64,000 bases of DNA from Pseudoxanthomonas sp. SL93 (GCF_026625825.1 NZ_CP113065.1:2604001-2668000); one strand, 5' to 3'; shown: positions 24,779 to 34,510, numbered from the stretch's first letter. Notes: generated from the sequence alone by a model not told the origin. Made by a program: numbers and translations.

Positions 24779-27268
24779 TCACGTTTTCTGGCCCGGGTCC
24801 TCCGGCGGCGCTGACGTTCGTGGCGCTGCCAGGGAGGCGAGGATCGTCTCGGAAACACTCCGCAGGTGCAGGTCCTGCTGCGGGAAGGGAATCTCGATGC
24901 CGGCCTCGACGAGCGCCGCATGCAACCGGGCCAGCAATCCGCTCCGGATCTGCGACCAGTCGTCGAACTCATGCGTCCATGCACGGATGGCGAAGTCCAG
25001 CGAGCTGGCACCGAAGCCGGTGAACAGCACGGCGGGCGCAGGCTCCCTGGCGATGCCGGAAGTGCCCAGCGTCACCTCCTGCAGCAGCTGCATCACCCGG
25101 GTGACGTCCGACCCGTAGCCGACGCCCAGGTCGACGTCGATGCGCCGGTTGTGGTCGATCAGCGTCCAGTTGGTGACCTTGTCGGACAGCAGCATGCCGT
25201 TGGGCACCACCACGTCGGCACCGTCGAACGTGCGCACCGTGGTGGCACGCATGCCGATGGTGCGAACGCGCCCGGAGGTACCACTGATGTCCACCGCATC
25301 ACCCGGCTTCACCGGCCGCTCGAACATGAGGATCAGCCCGGAGACGAAATTCCTCACCACATCCTGCAGTCCCAGTCCGATACCGACACCCAGCGCCCCG
25401 AACAGGAACGCCAGCTGGCCGATCTTGAAGCCCGCCGCCGACAGCGCCGCCAGCAATCCGAGCAGCAGCAACACGTAGTAGCTGAGCGATGCCACGCTGT
25501 TGTCGACGCCACGGGGCAGCGACATCCGCGGCAGCACTTCCTCGCGCAGCAGCGCGCGCAGCGTCCTGGCGATCCACACTGCCATGACCACGCCGATGCA
25601 GAACACCAGCACGTGTCCCAGGCTGATGGACAGTTCGCCGTATTCGAAGCGGTGCGTCACTACCGCGCGCGCGACGTCGTACACCGGCCGGAAAATGCGG
25701 AACCGGCTCATCGTGTAGACGATCCACCCGATCACCGCCGCCACACGCGCCCAGCGCGCCAGCGATTCCAGCAGCGTGCCGCCATGCCGGCGCATCACCC
25801 ACAGCCGGCGCACCCCGCTGCGTGCGCCCAGGCTGCGCAACAGCGCCTCGAGCACGGTAACCGCTGCGTACAGGACCAGGGCGAAGTAACCGCTCTCGAT
25901 GATGCCGGACGTGAGCATTTCCGCCAGCGACACGTTGCCCAGTACGTTGGCGCCTATCGACACGAGCAGCGCCACCGCACTGGCCCAGGCCAGCGCGTGC
26001 ACCAGCCGTCCCGACGTGCCGGTGAGACCCGCGAAACGCTCGCCGCGCGAGCGCCACAACAGCCATCCGGTGGCAACCAAGGCCAGCGCGGCCAACCCCA
26101 GGTAATACAGGCGGTACAGGTAGTCACTGGCCATCAGCAGGATCGCCAGCCGCTGCAGCAGGTAGAACGCGGTGGCCAGGTAAGGCCACGGCCCCAGCAG
26201 CCGTCGTCCCTGCTGCGGGATCAGGCGCAGCACCGGCACCAGCGCCACCAGCATCGCGATTTCATGGAGGAACAACGGCGCATTCGGCTCCAGCAACAGC
26301 ACGCCGATCATCGAGAGCAGCAGCCAGGTGGAGAACGGGCGACCGAGCACCCGCGACTCGGCATCGGTCGCCAGCACCGCCGCTGGATCGACGCCACGGC
26401 GACGTCGGCGCCAGGCCACCCATAGCAGCGCGGGCAGCAGCAGCACCTGCAGCACGTGCAGCAGGCGCTGGTTGCCCAGGTCGGCCGCGGCGTACTGGGC
26501 CACGAAACTGTTCTCCGACTGGATGTCGCGGGTCAGCGTGGCGACCAGGTCGTCACGCAGGGTCGTGGTGTCCTGCGCTCGCCACAGCGGGGGCGCGTCC
26601 AGGTGCAGCAGGCGACGGTCGGTGTAGGCGATGGCATCTTCCACCGCGCGCTGCCCGGCGTGGATGCGCGCGGCCAGTACGTTGGCGCGACGTCCCAGCC
26701 CGATCTGCTCCGCCAGCGGCGCAGACAACGCCTGTTCCGCCAGGTGCAAGCGGTTGGCCACCGCATCCACCCGCATCCGCAGGGCATCCGGCGTGCTCTC
26801 AGGCGCCATCGCCTTGCGGGTCAGGTCCCAGTCGGCACGCCGCAGCGCCAGTTCGGCCGCATCCTGCGCATACGGGGAGACCGACGCCTGCATGTCGGCG
26901 CGCCAGCGCGCGTACTGACGCGCGTCGAATTTCCAGTGCCGCTCCATGCTCTCCAGGCGCACCACCGGCAACGTGCGCAGTTCGCCATAGCGGAACAGGC
27001 GCGTCTTCTCGTCCACGGACCGCTCGATGGTCGCCAGCCGTGGGACCAGCCGGCCGAGAGGATCCGCATTGGCCGCGCGCAGCGTGACTTCTTCCGCATA
27101 ACGCTCGTCGGCGTCGGCGCGCGACGGCACATCGGCCAGCGCGATGGCCTCGGAGGCGCGCGGCTTGGCCGGAGAGAGCAGTGTCGTGATGTCCTGGGCG
27201 CGCGCCCGGGGCATCGCCAGCAACATCAGGCAGGCAAGGCAGGCCAGCAGGACGCGCATCACAGGCAT
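24779..27268 (-). CDS. Large MscS-type mechanosensitive channel family protein
   Basis: This 829-aa protein has a signal peptide (residues 1-24), a periplasmic helical domain of about 300 residues, some eleven membrane helices, and a C-terminal MscS pore and beta domain: GLGLQDVVRNFVSGLILMFERPVKPGD, then VRTIGMRATTVRTFDGADVVVPN. The layout resembles MscK/YbiO-type large channels that release solutes upon hypo-osmotic shock. The ATG at 27268 has GGAG at a 5-base spacing; the frame upstream of it overlaps the neighbouring gene in the wrong phase and is not used. Confidence 0.85.
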   Translation of the reverse strand: MPVMRVLLACLACLMLLAMPRARAQDITTLLSPAKPRASEAIALADVPSRADADERYAEEVTLRAANADPLGRLVPRLATIERSVDEKTRLFRYGELRTLPVVRLESMERHWKFDARQYARWRADMQASVSPYAQDAAELALRRADWDLTRKAMAPESTPDALRMRVDAVANRLHLAEQALSAPLAEQIGLGRRANVLAARIHAGQRAVEDAIAYTDRRLLHLDAPPLWRAQDTTTLRDDLVATLTRDIQSENSFVAQYAAADLGNQRLLHVLQVLLLPALLWVAWRRRRRGVDPAAVLATDAESRVLGRPFSTWLLLSMIGVLLLEPNAPLFLHEIAMLVALVPVLRLIPQQGRRLLGPWPYLATAFYLLQRLAILLMASDYLYRLYYLGLAALALVATGWLLWRSRGERFAGLTGTSGRLVHALAWASAVALLVSIGANVLGNVSLAEMLTSGIIESGYFALVLYAAVTVLEALLRSLGARSGVRRLWVMRRHGGTLLESLARWARVAAVIGWIVYTMSRFRIFRPVYDVARAVVTHRFEYGELSISLGHVLVFCIGVVMAVWIARTLRALLREEVLPRMSLPRGVDNSVASLSYYVLLLLGLLAALSAAGFKIGQLAFLFGALGVGIGLGLQDVVRNFVSGLILMFERPVKPGDAVDISGTSGRVRTIGMRATTVRTFDGADVVVPNGMLLSDKVTNWTLIDHNRRIDVDLGVGYGSDVTRVMQLLQEVTLGTSGIAREPAPAVLFTGFGASSLDFAIRAWTHEFDDWSQIRSGLLARLHAALVEAGIEIPFPQQDLHLRSVSETILASLAAPRTSAPPEDPGQKT

Positions 27269-27330
27269 CTCGACTCCGTGGGGTGTCCGCAGTCTAACGC
27301 CCACGCGGGCCGCGCGCGGACGCGGGGCGC

Positions 27331-27885
27331 TCAGAACGCATCGCTGCCGGGCCGGATCTCCACGCCCATCACGGCAGCGAGCTGCTGCATGCCTTCGTCG
27401 TCGCGCTTCAGCGCCATCCAGCCGCCATAGGCATCGCCGTCGGTATTCCAGTTCCACAACGAATAGCCATGCTCGCGCAGGCGGTCGTAGGCCGTGGCCA
27501 TCAGCGCAGGCACATCGGTGTTGTCGAGAAAGTCCTCGTCGCTGGTGTCGCCACCCCAGTCGATCTCGATGGCGTAGCGCGCGGCCAGCTGGTTGATGCA
27601 GTCGATGAAGGACTCGGTGTCCTTCCAGTCCACGTAGAAGCCGGACGTCCAGTCGATGACGTCCTTCAAGGTCCACAGCACCTGGTCGGGTTCGATGCCT
27701 TCCTCGCCGCCGGCCTCGCGGTACGCGGCGAACTGGCGCAGGGCGGTTTCCTCGTCACCCGGATTGATCAGCACCAGCAGGTTCCACACCAGCGCCTCGG
27801 TGTCGTCCAGGTCCATCTCGTCTTCGTCGTCGAAGGCGTGGCCGAAGTTGTCGTCGGGGTCGAATTCGTGGTCGGGGCTGGACAT
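27331..27885 (-). CDS. Acidic conserved protein, DUF6630-like
   Basis: This 184-aa protein has no signal peptide or membrane helix. It is strongly acidic at the N-terminus (DHEFDPDDNFGHAFDDEDEMDLDD). The segment EALVWNLLVLINPGDEETALRQFAAYR and the DVIDWTSGFYVDWKD core fit the DUF6630 family as I recall it; function is unknown. It lies 62 bases upstream of the MscS-type gene on the same strand and could be co-transcribed. Confidence 0.7.
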   Translation of the reverse strand: MSSPDHEFDPDDNFGHAFDDEDEMDLDDTEALVWNLLVLINPGDEETALRQFAAYREAGGEEGIEPDQVLWTLKDVIDWTSGFYVDWKDTESFIDCINQLAARYAIEIDWGGDTSDEDFLDNTDVPALMATAYDRLREHGYSLWNWNTDGDAYGGWMALKRDDEGMQQLAAVMGVEIRPGSDAF

Positions 27886-28067
27886 GGCGGCAACGCATCA
27901 GGGGATTGGCGTACATGGTGACGCGCATGCACGCCACAGGGAAGCGGATGTCGACGCGCGCTGAACATTAAGACCACGTGATGCATCCGCGGCGCGGGGC
28001 GTGACGTAGACAGTCCGCACCCGCCAACACGGGGCGCTTGATTCCCCATTCCTTCCGGAGTTACACG

Positions 28068-28676
28068 ATGAAGACCCACCTGCTCTACGCTGCTGTTGCC
28101 ACGGTGCTGATCGCCACCGCCTGCTCGTCCAAGGAAGCCGAGGCCGACGCTGGCGCCGCGCCGATGCCTGTTGCCGAAGCGACCGACCCCGCGCCCGCCG
28201 AAACGCCCGCCACCACCGGCATGGCCAGCGAGCAGGGCGACATCGTCGATGTCGCGATGGCGTCGCCCGACCACTCGACGCTGGTGGCCGCGGTCAAGGC
28301 GGCAGGCCTGGTGGATACGCTGAAAGGCGCGGGCCCGTTCACGGTGTTCGGTCCGACCAATGCCGCCTTCGACGCCCTGCCCGCCGGCACGGTCGACACA
28401 CTGCTCAAGCCGGAAAGCAAGGGCGACCTGACGGCGGTGCTGACCTACCACGTGGTCGCCGGCAACGTTGATGCCGCCACGCTGACGCAGCAGATCACCG
28501 CCGGGGGCGGCACCGCGAAACTCAAGACCGTGCAGGGCGGCGAGCTGACCGCCGCCGTGGCCGACGGCGGCGTGACCATCACCGACGCCAAGGGCAATGT
28601 GGCCAAGGTGACCACTGCCGACGTCAAGGGAAGCAACGGCGTGATCCACGTCGTCGACAAGGTGCTGATGCCGTAA
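28068..28676 (+). CDS. Fasciclin-domain lipoprotein
   Basis: This 202-aa exported protein begins with a lipoprotein-like signal (LIATAC, Cys19), then a 35-residue Ala/Pro/Thr linker, then one fasciclin (FAS1) domain over about 65-202. FAS1 hallmarks are TLVAAVKAAGLVDTLKGAGPFTVFGPTNAAF, LTYHVVAGN and GVIHVVDKVLMP. FAS1 domains mediate adhesion or ligand binding outside the cytoplasm. A CCGGAG ribosome site lies seven bases before the ATG. Confidence 0.9.
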   Translation: MKTHLLYAAVATVLIATACSSKEAEADAGAAPMPVAEATDPAPAETPATTGMASEQGDIVDVAMASPDHSTLVAAVKAAGLVDTLKGAGPFTVFGPTNAAFDALPAGTVDTLLKPESKGDLTAVLTYHVVAGNVDAATLTQQITAGGGTAKLKTVQGGELTAAVADGGVTITDAKGNVAKVTTADVKGSNGVIHVVDKVLMP

Positions 28677-28694
28677 TCCATCGCGGCATTCCAC

Positions 28695-28727
28695 CGCCGG
28701 GGCGGCTTTCGTCGGGCCGCCCCGGCG
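28695..28727 (+). terminator. GC-rich hairpin downstream of the fasciclin gene
   Basis: A perfect 12-bp stem (CGCCGGGGCGGC / GCCGCCCCGGCG) with a 9-nt loop starts 18 bases after the stop. No T tract follows, so it may act as a transcript stabiliser or weak terminator rather than a classical one. Confidence 0.45.
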
Positions 28728-28808
28728 CCTGCCTGCCGTGCATTGGCGGCAGCGCCGGCGTATCGTGGTTTCGTCGGGCCCTGCCGCCCGGCCAGCCGCT
28801 GAGGCGCC

Positions 28809-29522
28809 ATGTTCAATCCCGAGCCCCGCATCCAGGTGATGGCGATCGGACCGCACCACGCGTGCTGCGTGATCGACGACGCGTTGCGCAAGCCCGAGAA
28901 GCTCGTCGCCTACGCGGACGCCTATCGCGAAGACTTCGCGGAGGCACCGCGACATGCGTATCCCGGATGCGAGATGTACCTGCCGGAAAGCTTCACCGCG
29001 CTCGTGGACGACTTCTTCCGCCTGCACCTGCGCCGCCTGTTGGGTGCGCGCCGCACGCTGCGCATGGAAAGCCGGCTGGCCATGGTGACGCGGGCGCCGG
29101 ACGAACTGGGACCGCCGCAATGGTTGTGCCGTCGCGACCGGCTGACATCCGGACCCGACCAGCGTGGCGTGGTGGCGGAAGCCTATCTGTTCCACGATGC
29201 CGCACTGGGTGGCACGCACTTCTTCCTGCCGCGCGCCTCGGCGCGGCAGACCGACCAAGTGCTGCATGATGCCCGCACGCTGCCGGCGGATGCATTCACT
29301 GCACGGCATGGGCTGCGCCCCGGCTATCCCGCAACGTCAAACGAGCACTTCGAACACGTGCTGACGGTGCCGGCGAAATGGAACCGCATGGTCTTCCACG
29401 GCGACGAGGTCTTCCACGCGCCCGCCATCACGCACCCCGGCCGGCTGCCCACCGATCCGCGCCAGGGCCGGCTGACCCTGCGGGCATTCTTCACCTGCAG
29501 CCGCAACCTGGTGCCCTGGTGA
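28809..29522 (+). CDS. Conserved protein, DUF6445-like
   Basis: This 237-aa cytoplasmic protein resembles the DUF6445 family found in xanthomonads (VIDDALRKPEKLVAYA, YPGCEMYLPESF, GGTHFFLP, KWNRMVFHGDEVFHAPAI). The late His-x-Asp...His pattern recalls 2-oxoglutarate/iron oxygenase folds, but I cannot confirm metal binding. No function is established. The ATG follows GAGGCGCC. Confidence 0.65.
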   Translation: MFNPEPRIQVMAIGPHHACCVIDDALRKPEKLVAYADAYREDFAEAPRHAYPGCEMYLPESFTALVDDFFRLHLRRLLGARRTLRMESRLAMVTRAPDELGPPQWLCRRDRLTSGPDQRGVVAEAYLFHDAALGGTHFFLPRASARQTDQVLHDARTLPADAFTARHGLRPGYPATSNEHFEHVLTVPAKWNRMVFHGDEVFHAPAITHPGRLPTDPRQGRLTLRAFFTCSRNLVPW

Positions 29523-29603
29523 ACCGGCGCATCCCCGCATGACCGGAAGCACGCATCGGTTTATCCTTTGCGCCCGCCATTCCCGCACCTACCGCAGATC
29601 CCC

Positions 29604-29852
29604 ATGAACGACACGCCCCCCGACCACCTGGCTTCCGACCCGCGCAGCCCGTTCCATGACGCCGAGGCCCTGGACCGTGGCGTGGGCATCCGCTTCAACG
29701 GCGTGGAACGCGACAACGTGGAAGAGTACTGCGTCAGCGAAGGCTGGATCCGCGTGCCGGTCGGCAAGTCCAAGGACCGCCGCGGCAATCCGATGACCAT
29801 GAAGGTCAAGGGCTCAGTGGAAGCCTACTTCCGCTCGCCCGCATCGGAATAA
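29604..29852 (+). CDS. DUF3297 family protein
   Basis: This 82-aa protein matches the small DUF3297 family (PPDHLASDPRSPFHD, GVGIRFNGVERDNVEEYC, GWIRVPVGKSKDRRGNPMT, KGSVEAYF). Function is unknown. It has no signal peptide. The ATG is the one before NDTPPDH; the frame stays open 36 bases upstream without a better start. Confidence 0.85.
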   Translation: MNDTPPDHLASDPRSPFHDAEALDRGVGIRFNGVERDNVEEYCVSEGWIRVPVGKSKDRRGNPMTMKVKGSVEAYFRSPASE

Positions 29853-29941
29853 GCGCCGCGCCGCGAATCCACGGCGCCCGGACATCAGGCCGCGCGCCAC
29901 CGTGGCACAATCCCGGCCTGCATGACACGCCGGGAGGGCGC

Positions 29942-30316
29942 ATGAAGTTCCTGTTGATGGTGTACACGGACGACGAACTGCTGGATGCGCTGCCCGCCGG
30001 CGCGTACGACCAGATGATGCACGGCTGCATCACCCACGCCGATGAACTGAAAGCCGCCGGCACGCTGCTGGGTTCCGAGCAGCTGGAACACGGCAGCACG
30101 GCCCGCACCGTGCGCGTGCGCAACGGCAAGACCAGCATCGTCGATGGCCCGTTTGCCGAGACGAAGGAAATCCTGGGTGGCTTCAACCTGATCGAAGCCG
30201 ACAGCATGGAAGACGCCGTGCGCATCGCGCAGGAATTCCCCTGGATCGGCACCGGCAGCATCGAGGTGCGGCCGGTGCGCGATTTCGAGGCCGTCAGGCG
30301 CCGCGTCGGCGCCTGA
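29942..30316 (+). CDS. YCII-domain (DGPF) protein
   Basis: This 124-aa protein has the ferredoxin-like YCII fold: MKFLLMVYTDD at the start, the DGPFAETKEILGGF motif near 60-75 and the closing IEVRPVRDF strand. The conserved His and Asp of the family are plausible ligands. Family members often accompany ECF sigma factors or VOC proteins. A GGAGGG site precedes the ATG. Confidence 0.88.
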   Translation: MKFLLMVYTDDELLDALPAGAYDQMMHGCITHADELKAAGTLLGSEQLEHGSTARTVRVRNGKTSIVDGPFAETKEILGGFNLIEADSMEDAVRIAQEFPWIGTGSIEVRPVRDFEAVRRRVGA

Positions 30317-30322
30317 CCTGCG

Positions 30323-32266
30323 TCACTTCGCGGTCGCGCCGCCCAGGTGGCGCGACAGGAAGCCGAGCAGGCGCGTGTAGTACGCGCGCCGGTTGGCCTC
30401 GGCATAGAAGCCATGGCCCTCGGTGCGGACGTACAGCGTTTCCACCGGCACGCCCGCCGCCTTCAGTGCCTTCTCCATGCGCTCGCTCTGCGCCTGCGGG
30501 GCGATTTCGTCCTTGCCGCCCGCCGCCAGGAAGACCGGCACGCGGATCCGTTGCGCCAGCGTCGTGGGCGACACTTCGCCCAGCGCGCTGCGGTCGTCGC
30601 CGACCCAGTCATTCATGTACGTGCCCAGCCAGCGCGCCGTGCGCGATTTCTGCTTGTGCATCAACTCGACGTCATACACGCCCACGTAGCCCGCCGCGCA
30701 GCGGTACAGGTCCGGTTCCCGGGCCACGCCCATCAGCGACGCGTAGCCGCCGTAGCTGGCGCCATACAGGCAGATGCGCTGCGGGTCGGCGATCTTCTGT
30801 TCGATGGCCCAGCGCGTGGCATCGGTCAGGTCGTCCTGCATCGCCTTGCCCCACTGCCGCGCGCCGGCATGCTGGAACGCGCGCCCGTAGTTGCCGGAAC
30901 CACGGAAGTTGACGCGCAGCACGGCATAACCCGCGCCCGCCAGCATCTGCGCATCGTCGTCCACTTCCCAGCCATCGAAGATGCCGAACGGACCCCCGTG
31001 CGGCATCACGACCAGCGGCAACGGCGCGCCGCGCGCCGCGCGCGGACGCGTCAGGTAGCCATGCAGCGCCAGGCCGTCGCGGGCACGCAGGGTCACCAGC
31101 TCGCTGGGGGCCAGTTCCGCCGGATCCAGCCAGCTGCGGCGGCTGAAGATCAGGTCGGCGGCGTTGTTCGTCATGTCGAACAGGAAGAAATCGCCGGGAT
31201 TGGTGTCGCTGGATGCGCGCACCACCTTCAGGCGGCCGTCGCGTGTCCCCGACGTGATCTCGATCGATGCGCCGGGGAACGAGCGCTCCAGCTTGCGGTA
31301 CAGGCGCGCGATGTCGGACTTCTCATCGAAGAACGCGGCGCGCAGCTTCTCGTGCATGAAGAAGCTGCCCACCGGTGTACGGCCATTGTCGGCATAGATG
31401 ATTTCATAAGGATCCACGACTGCGTCGCGCAATGCCTGCGTGCGGATGCCGGTGACCGTATCCAGCGCGACGATGCTGTCCGGGCCCTGCGACTGCTGCA
31501 CCTGCAGGTAAGCGGTGCGCCCGTCGACAGAGAAACCCAGCGGCCATTCCACGTGTCCGCTCTTGGCCTCGTCGTTGACCATCTGCCACGGCGCATCGTT
31601 GTCGGCACGGTGATAGAGCTTGCTGACATTGTCGTCACCCGAGCCGATGGCGAAACGGACGCGCCGGTCCGCATCCACGACGAAGCTGGCGCTGCGCACC
31701 GGCGCGGTGGCCACGGTGTCCAGGTCGCCGTTGAACACATCCAGTGCCTCCACGCGGGTATTGGGCGTGGAGGTATCCAGCGCATACAGGCCGACCAGCA
31801 CCTTGCGCGGGTCATCCGGCAACGTGTCGATGAGATAGGCCGCCCGCGGCTGCCGATGCAGGCCGTCCAGTCCATAGCGGGCGAAGATCTGCCGGCGCGC
31901 CGTGCCGTCGGCGTTGGTCGCGTACAGCTCACCGGTGGGGTACGGCTGATCGCGCGAACCGTATTTCTTGGCCACCGACACCACCACGCGCTCATCGCTG
32001 ACCCACCACACCCCATTGATGACGCTGTCGCTGCCGGCGCTGACCTTTGACGTCACCTGGCGGTCGCTGCGCCGGATCACGGCCAGGATGGTCTGGTCCT
32101 CCAGTGGCACCGTCATCGCGTAATACGCGCCAGTCGGCGAAATCTTGAGCGTCTGCAGCACGTCCTTCTTCAGGAATGGCTCAAGGTCGATCTGCGCCTG
32201 GGCATGCGCCAACGGCGCCAGCAGGCACCCCAGCAGGATGCCCGCACTTCGCGTTCCCCACCCCAT
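30323..32266 (-). CDS. S9-family (prolyl-oligopeptidase-like) exported peptidase
   Basis: This 647-aa protein has a signal peptide (GILLGCLLAPLAHAQAQ), a beta-propeller region of about 370 residues and a C-terminal alpha/beta-hydrolase domain. The nucleophile is in GASYGGYASLMG; the acid is in GGKDEIAP and the His in VRTEGHGFYAE. This is typical of periplasmic dipeptidyl or acylaminoacyl peptidases with an unknown peptide substrate. The ATG at 32266 has GGGAGG five to six bases upstream, which decides it over ATG codons further up. It converges with the YCII gene. Confidence 0.9.
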   Translation of the reverse strand: MGWGTRSAGILLGCLLAPLAHAQAQIDLEPFLKKDVLQTLKISPTGAYYAMTVPLEDQTILAVIRRSDRQVTSKVSAGSDSVINGVWWVSDERVVVSVAKKYGSRDQPYPTGELYATNADGTARRQIFARYGLDGLHRQPRAAYLIDTLPDDPRKVLVGLYALDTSTPNTRVEALDVFNGDLDTVATAPVRSASFVVDADRRVRFAIGSGDDNVSKLYHRADNDAPWQMVNDEAKSGHVEWPLGFSVDGRTAYLQVQQSQGPDSIVALDTVTGIRTQALRDAVVDPYEIIYADNGRTPVGSFFMHEKLRAAFFDEKSDIARLYRKLERSFPGASIEITSGTRDGRLKVVRASSDTNPGDFFLFDMTNNAADLIFSRRSWLDPAELAPSELVTLRARDGLALHGYLTRPRAARGAPLPLVVMPHGGPFGIFDGWEVDDDAQMLAGAGYAVLRVNFRGSGNYGRAFQHAGARQWGKAMQDDLTDATRWAIEQKIADPQRICLYGASYGGYASLMGVAREPDLYRCAAGYVGVYDVELMHKQKSRTARWLGTYMNDWVGDDRSALGEVSPTTLAQRIRVPVFLAAGGKDEIAPQAQSERMEKALKAAGVPVETLYVRTEGHGFYAEANRRAYYTRLLGFLSRHLGGATAK

Positions 32267-32336
32267 GGATGCCTCCCGTGGCATCGTTGTCCCCGGGCGG
32301 ATTAAAGCGCATGCCGCCGGGATGCGACAAGCCGGC

Positions 32337-33671
32337 TCAGCGCGCGAGCGCGGCAGGCTCGCGCTGGGGCTCGATCGCCGGCGCACTGACGGCCTGCTGC
32401 AGTTCCTGCAATCGCTGCTGCCCGGCCTGCAGCCAGGCCTGCCCCGTCTCGCCATGCAGGTGCTCGCGCCCGATCCGGTCGATGGCAGCGCCATCGCCCT
32501 GCTTCGCTGCCTGCAACAACTGCTCCACCATGCTTGCCGGCGACGCCGCTACCGGCGTCGGCCCGATCTCCACCGGACGCCAACGCAAGTCCTCCGCCAT
32601 CGCTGCATTGCGCGGCTGGGCGTCGAGGCAGTCGATCCTGCACAGGTTCGACGGCGCCAGCTCTTCCTGCCTCCCGCGGATGCCCTCCTTGTCATACACC
32701 GAGGTGCGATAGAAGAACTGGTGGTCTTCGGAATGATGGATGACGTTGCGCGCGGGGTCGGTGGGTTCTTCCCGCTTCTGCAGGAAAGGCGGATCGCTCA
32801 GGGCATTGAGGTAATCGATCATCAGGTTGCCACTGCGGATCGACAGGCCGTCCAACGTGTAGCTGCCGCCAATGTTGCTGTGCGCACCCGCCACGGTGAC
32901 GTTGAGAAAGCGACCCCCATCGGTGACGCCCGGATCGAGGACGCGGGTCGACTGGAACAGGTTGCGCCGCTCGTCCTCGGCCGTGATCTGGAAACCCGAC
33001 ACCACCGAGGGCGGAAGACGCCGGTCATGGTTGCGCGGCTCACCGGTACCGACCGGATCGAACAGGCCGACCGCCTGGATCACGGTGCCGGGTTCGCGCA
33101 GGGGTGGGCCGACATAGGTAACGTGCAGGACGCGACCATCGCCATCACGTTCGACTCGCGCCCCTTCCGGATTCCTGATACCCCGTTCCTCAACCATCCG
33201 CGTGAAACCCGCAGCCTGTTCAGCGCCTCGGCTGAATCCGACTGCGGCAACGCGAATGTCCGCTTTCGGGTTCTCCCGTAACCACTCGGAAGCCCTGACA
33301 GTGAACTGGAGATACATGTCCTCCATGCGGGATGAATACGACTGCCCCTGGGCCAGATCGTAAGCTCCCTTCAACCCACCCTGCGTACCAGGCCCGGCCA
33401 CGTAACCATGGCGAATGGCGGGATCCTTCAACGATTCAACCTGCCTTGCCAGGCGTGCCACATTGGTGTGGTTCTCAGGCGCATCCTTGAACATGTTGTT
33501 GCCGGTGCCATCGAACGCCGCCACATACAACCGCTCCCGCCCTCCCTCTCGCCCCTTTAGCAAGGGCGCCTGGAAGCCTCCAAGATGATCCTTCGCACGC
33601 TGGTAGCTCGCGAGATCTTCTGCCGTTGCCGGATAAGTCGCCACGCCATCAGGTTGCCTTTCTCCGCCCAT
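32337..33671 (-). CDS. Tle1-like phospholipase effector (DUF2235 domain)
   Basis: This 444-aa protein carries the DUF2235/Tle1 lipase domain: AAFDGTGNN at 51-59, the nucleophile elbow GFSRG (Ser147), the acid in GLFDPVG (Asp205) and the His in AGAHSNIGGSY (His264). The triad is intact. The last 70 residues are Gln-rich (QAWLQAGQQRLQELQQAV). There is no Sec signal, as expected for a substrate of a type VI or type IV killing system. The ATG at 33671 has AAGGAGG five bases upstream; an ATG at 33713 in the same frame overlaps the upstream gene and lacks a site. The preceding lipoprotein gene is the likely immunity partner. No secretion-system genes are in the window. Confidence 0.8.
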   Translation of the reverse strand: MGGERQPDGVATYPATAEDLASYQRAKDHLGGFQAPLLKGREGGRERLYVAAFDGTGNNMFKDAPENHTNVARLARQVESLKDPAIRHGYVAGPGTQGGLKGAYDLAQGQSYSSRMEDMYLQFTVRASEWLRENPKADIRVAAVGFSRGAEQAAGFTRMVEERGIRNPEGARVERDGDGRVLHVTYVGPPLREPGTVIQAVGLFDPVGTGEPRNHDRRLPPSVVSGFQITAEDERRNLFQSTRVLDPGVTDGGRFLNVTVAGAHSNIGGSYTLDGLSIRSGNLMIDYLNALSDPPFLQKREEPTDPARNVIHHSEDHQFFYRTSVYDKEGIRGRQEELAPSNLCRIDCLDAQPRNAAMAEDLRWRPVEIGPTPVAASPASMVEQLLQAAKQGDGAAIDRIGREHLHGETGQAWLQAGQQRLQELQQAVSAPAIEPQREPAALAR

Positions 33672-33694
33672 ACATCCCTCCTTGGATGGCCGCT

Positions 33695-34327
33695 TCAGTA
33701 GGTCTTGCTCCATACCCGCACAAGTTCGGAACGATGCCCGCTATAGGGGTTGTCCGGAACCTGCAGCTCCCTGGTCGGTATGAAGGCGCGCATATAGACG
33801 TTGATCGTGCGATCTTCGACTTCAAGGACGATGTCCGGGTCGGTGATGGAAACTCCCTCTCTGATCTCGCTTCGCGGAACGTTGTGCACGATCAGCCCAT
33901 CACGGAACAAGTCGCCTATATCGACTTCCGCCTCATGTGGAGCGCCATCCTTTGAGCGCCAGGCAACGCGCACGGGCGGCGGGAAGTTTTCGCGGGCAAT
34001 ATGCCCAGCGCTGAGAATCTGTTCGCGTGTTCCCCGGTAAGCGGACAGCGGCGGACTCACCTCGTCCTGACCATCAACACCGTGGGTGAAACCGGAATAG
34101 CTGATCCGACAGCCTATCGTGTCGAAACAGTGTGCCCCGAAGTTGTGTCGCACAAATCTCAATGGCCAATCCGCGACTGTATTGTCGATTTTTGCCGGGC
34201 CTCGGGATCCCGTTTCCTGCGTCATCGCCATGCCTTGGCATCCTGTTGTGAAGATCGCCAATGCGATCAGCCCTGCGAGCCCACGTCGATCGCCACCTCT
34301 ACCTGCATGCGGTGAACTTCCCGTCAT
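33695..34327 (-). CDS. Putative immunity lipoprotein for the lipase effector
   Basis: This 210-aa protein begins with an exported lipoprotein-type signal (LAGLIALAIFTTGC, Cys30). The mature part contains two near-adjacent cysteines (GAHCFDTIGCRISY) and ends with RSELVRVWSKTY; I do not recognise a named domain. It starts with a perfect AGGAGG site and ends 23 bases before the lipase start, so both are co-transcribed with the lipoprotein first. That order and the periplasmic lipoprotein address are usual for immunity to periplasm-acting lipases. Base composition looks less GC-rich than the neighbours, which hints at transfer. The immunity role is inference. Confidence 0.65.
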   Translation of the reverse strand: MTGSSPHAGRGGDRRGLAGLIALAIFTTGCQGMAMTQETGSRGPAKIDNTVADWPLRFVRHNFGAHCFDTIGCRISYSGFTHGVDGQDEVSPPLSAYRGTREQILSAGHIARENFPPPVRVAWRSKDGAPHEAEVDIGDLFRDGLIVHNVPRSEIREGVSITDPDIVLEVEDRTINVYMRAFIPTRELQVPDNPYSGHRSELVRVWSKTY

Positions 34328-34510
34328 TGCGAGGCCTCCTGCCAGAACCCGACACATCTGTACGTGACGACACGCCGCTTCGCAAGACCTGAAGCTCAAA
34401 TGTGAGCAACCTTGTCCACTGCATTCATTTACATCAATGCCACCACCCTGCTCCAGTCCGATGGCGCAACGCCGACCTGAAGCGATAAAGCCCGTTGCAT
34501 GTTCTGCGTG

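Noticed and set aside
32337..32560. The C-terminal tail of the lipase as a certain XVIPCD type IV secretion domain
   Set aside because: Only the Gln-rich end is visible; I could not identify the other conserved motifs, so it is kept as a possibility needing a profile search.
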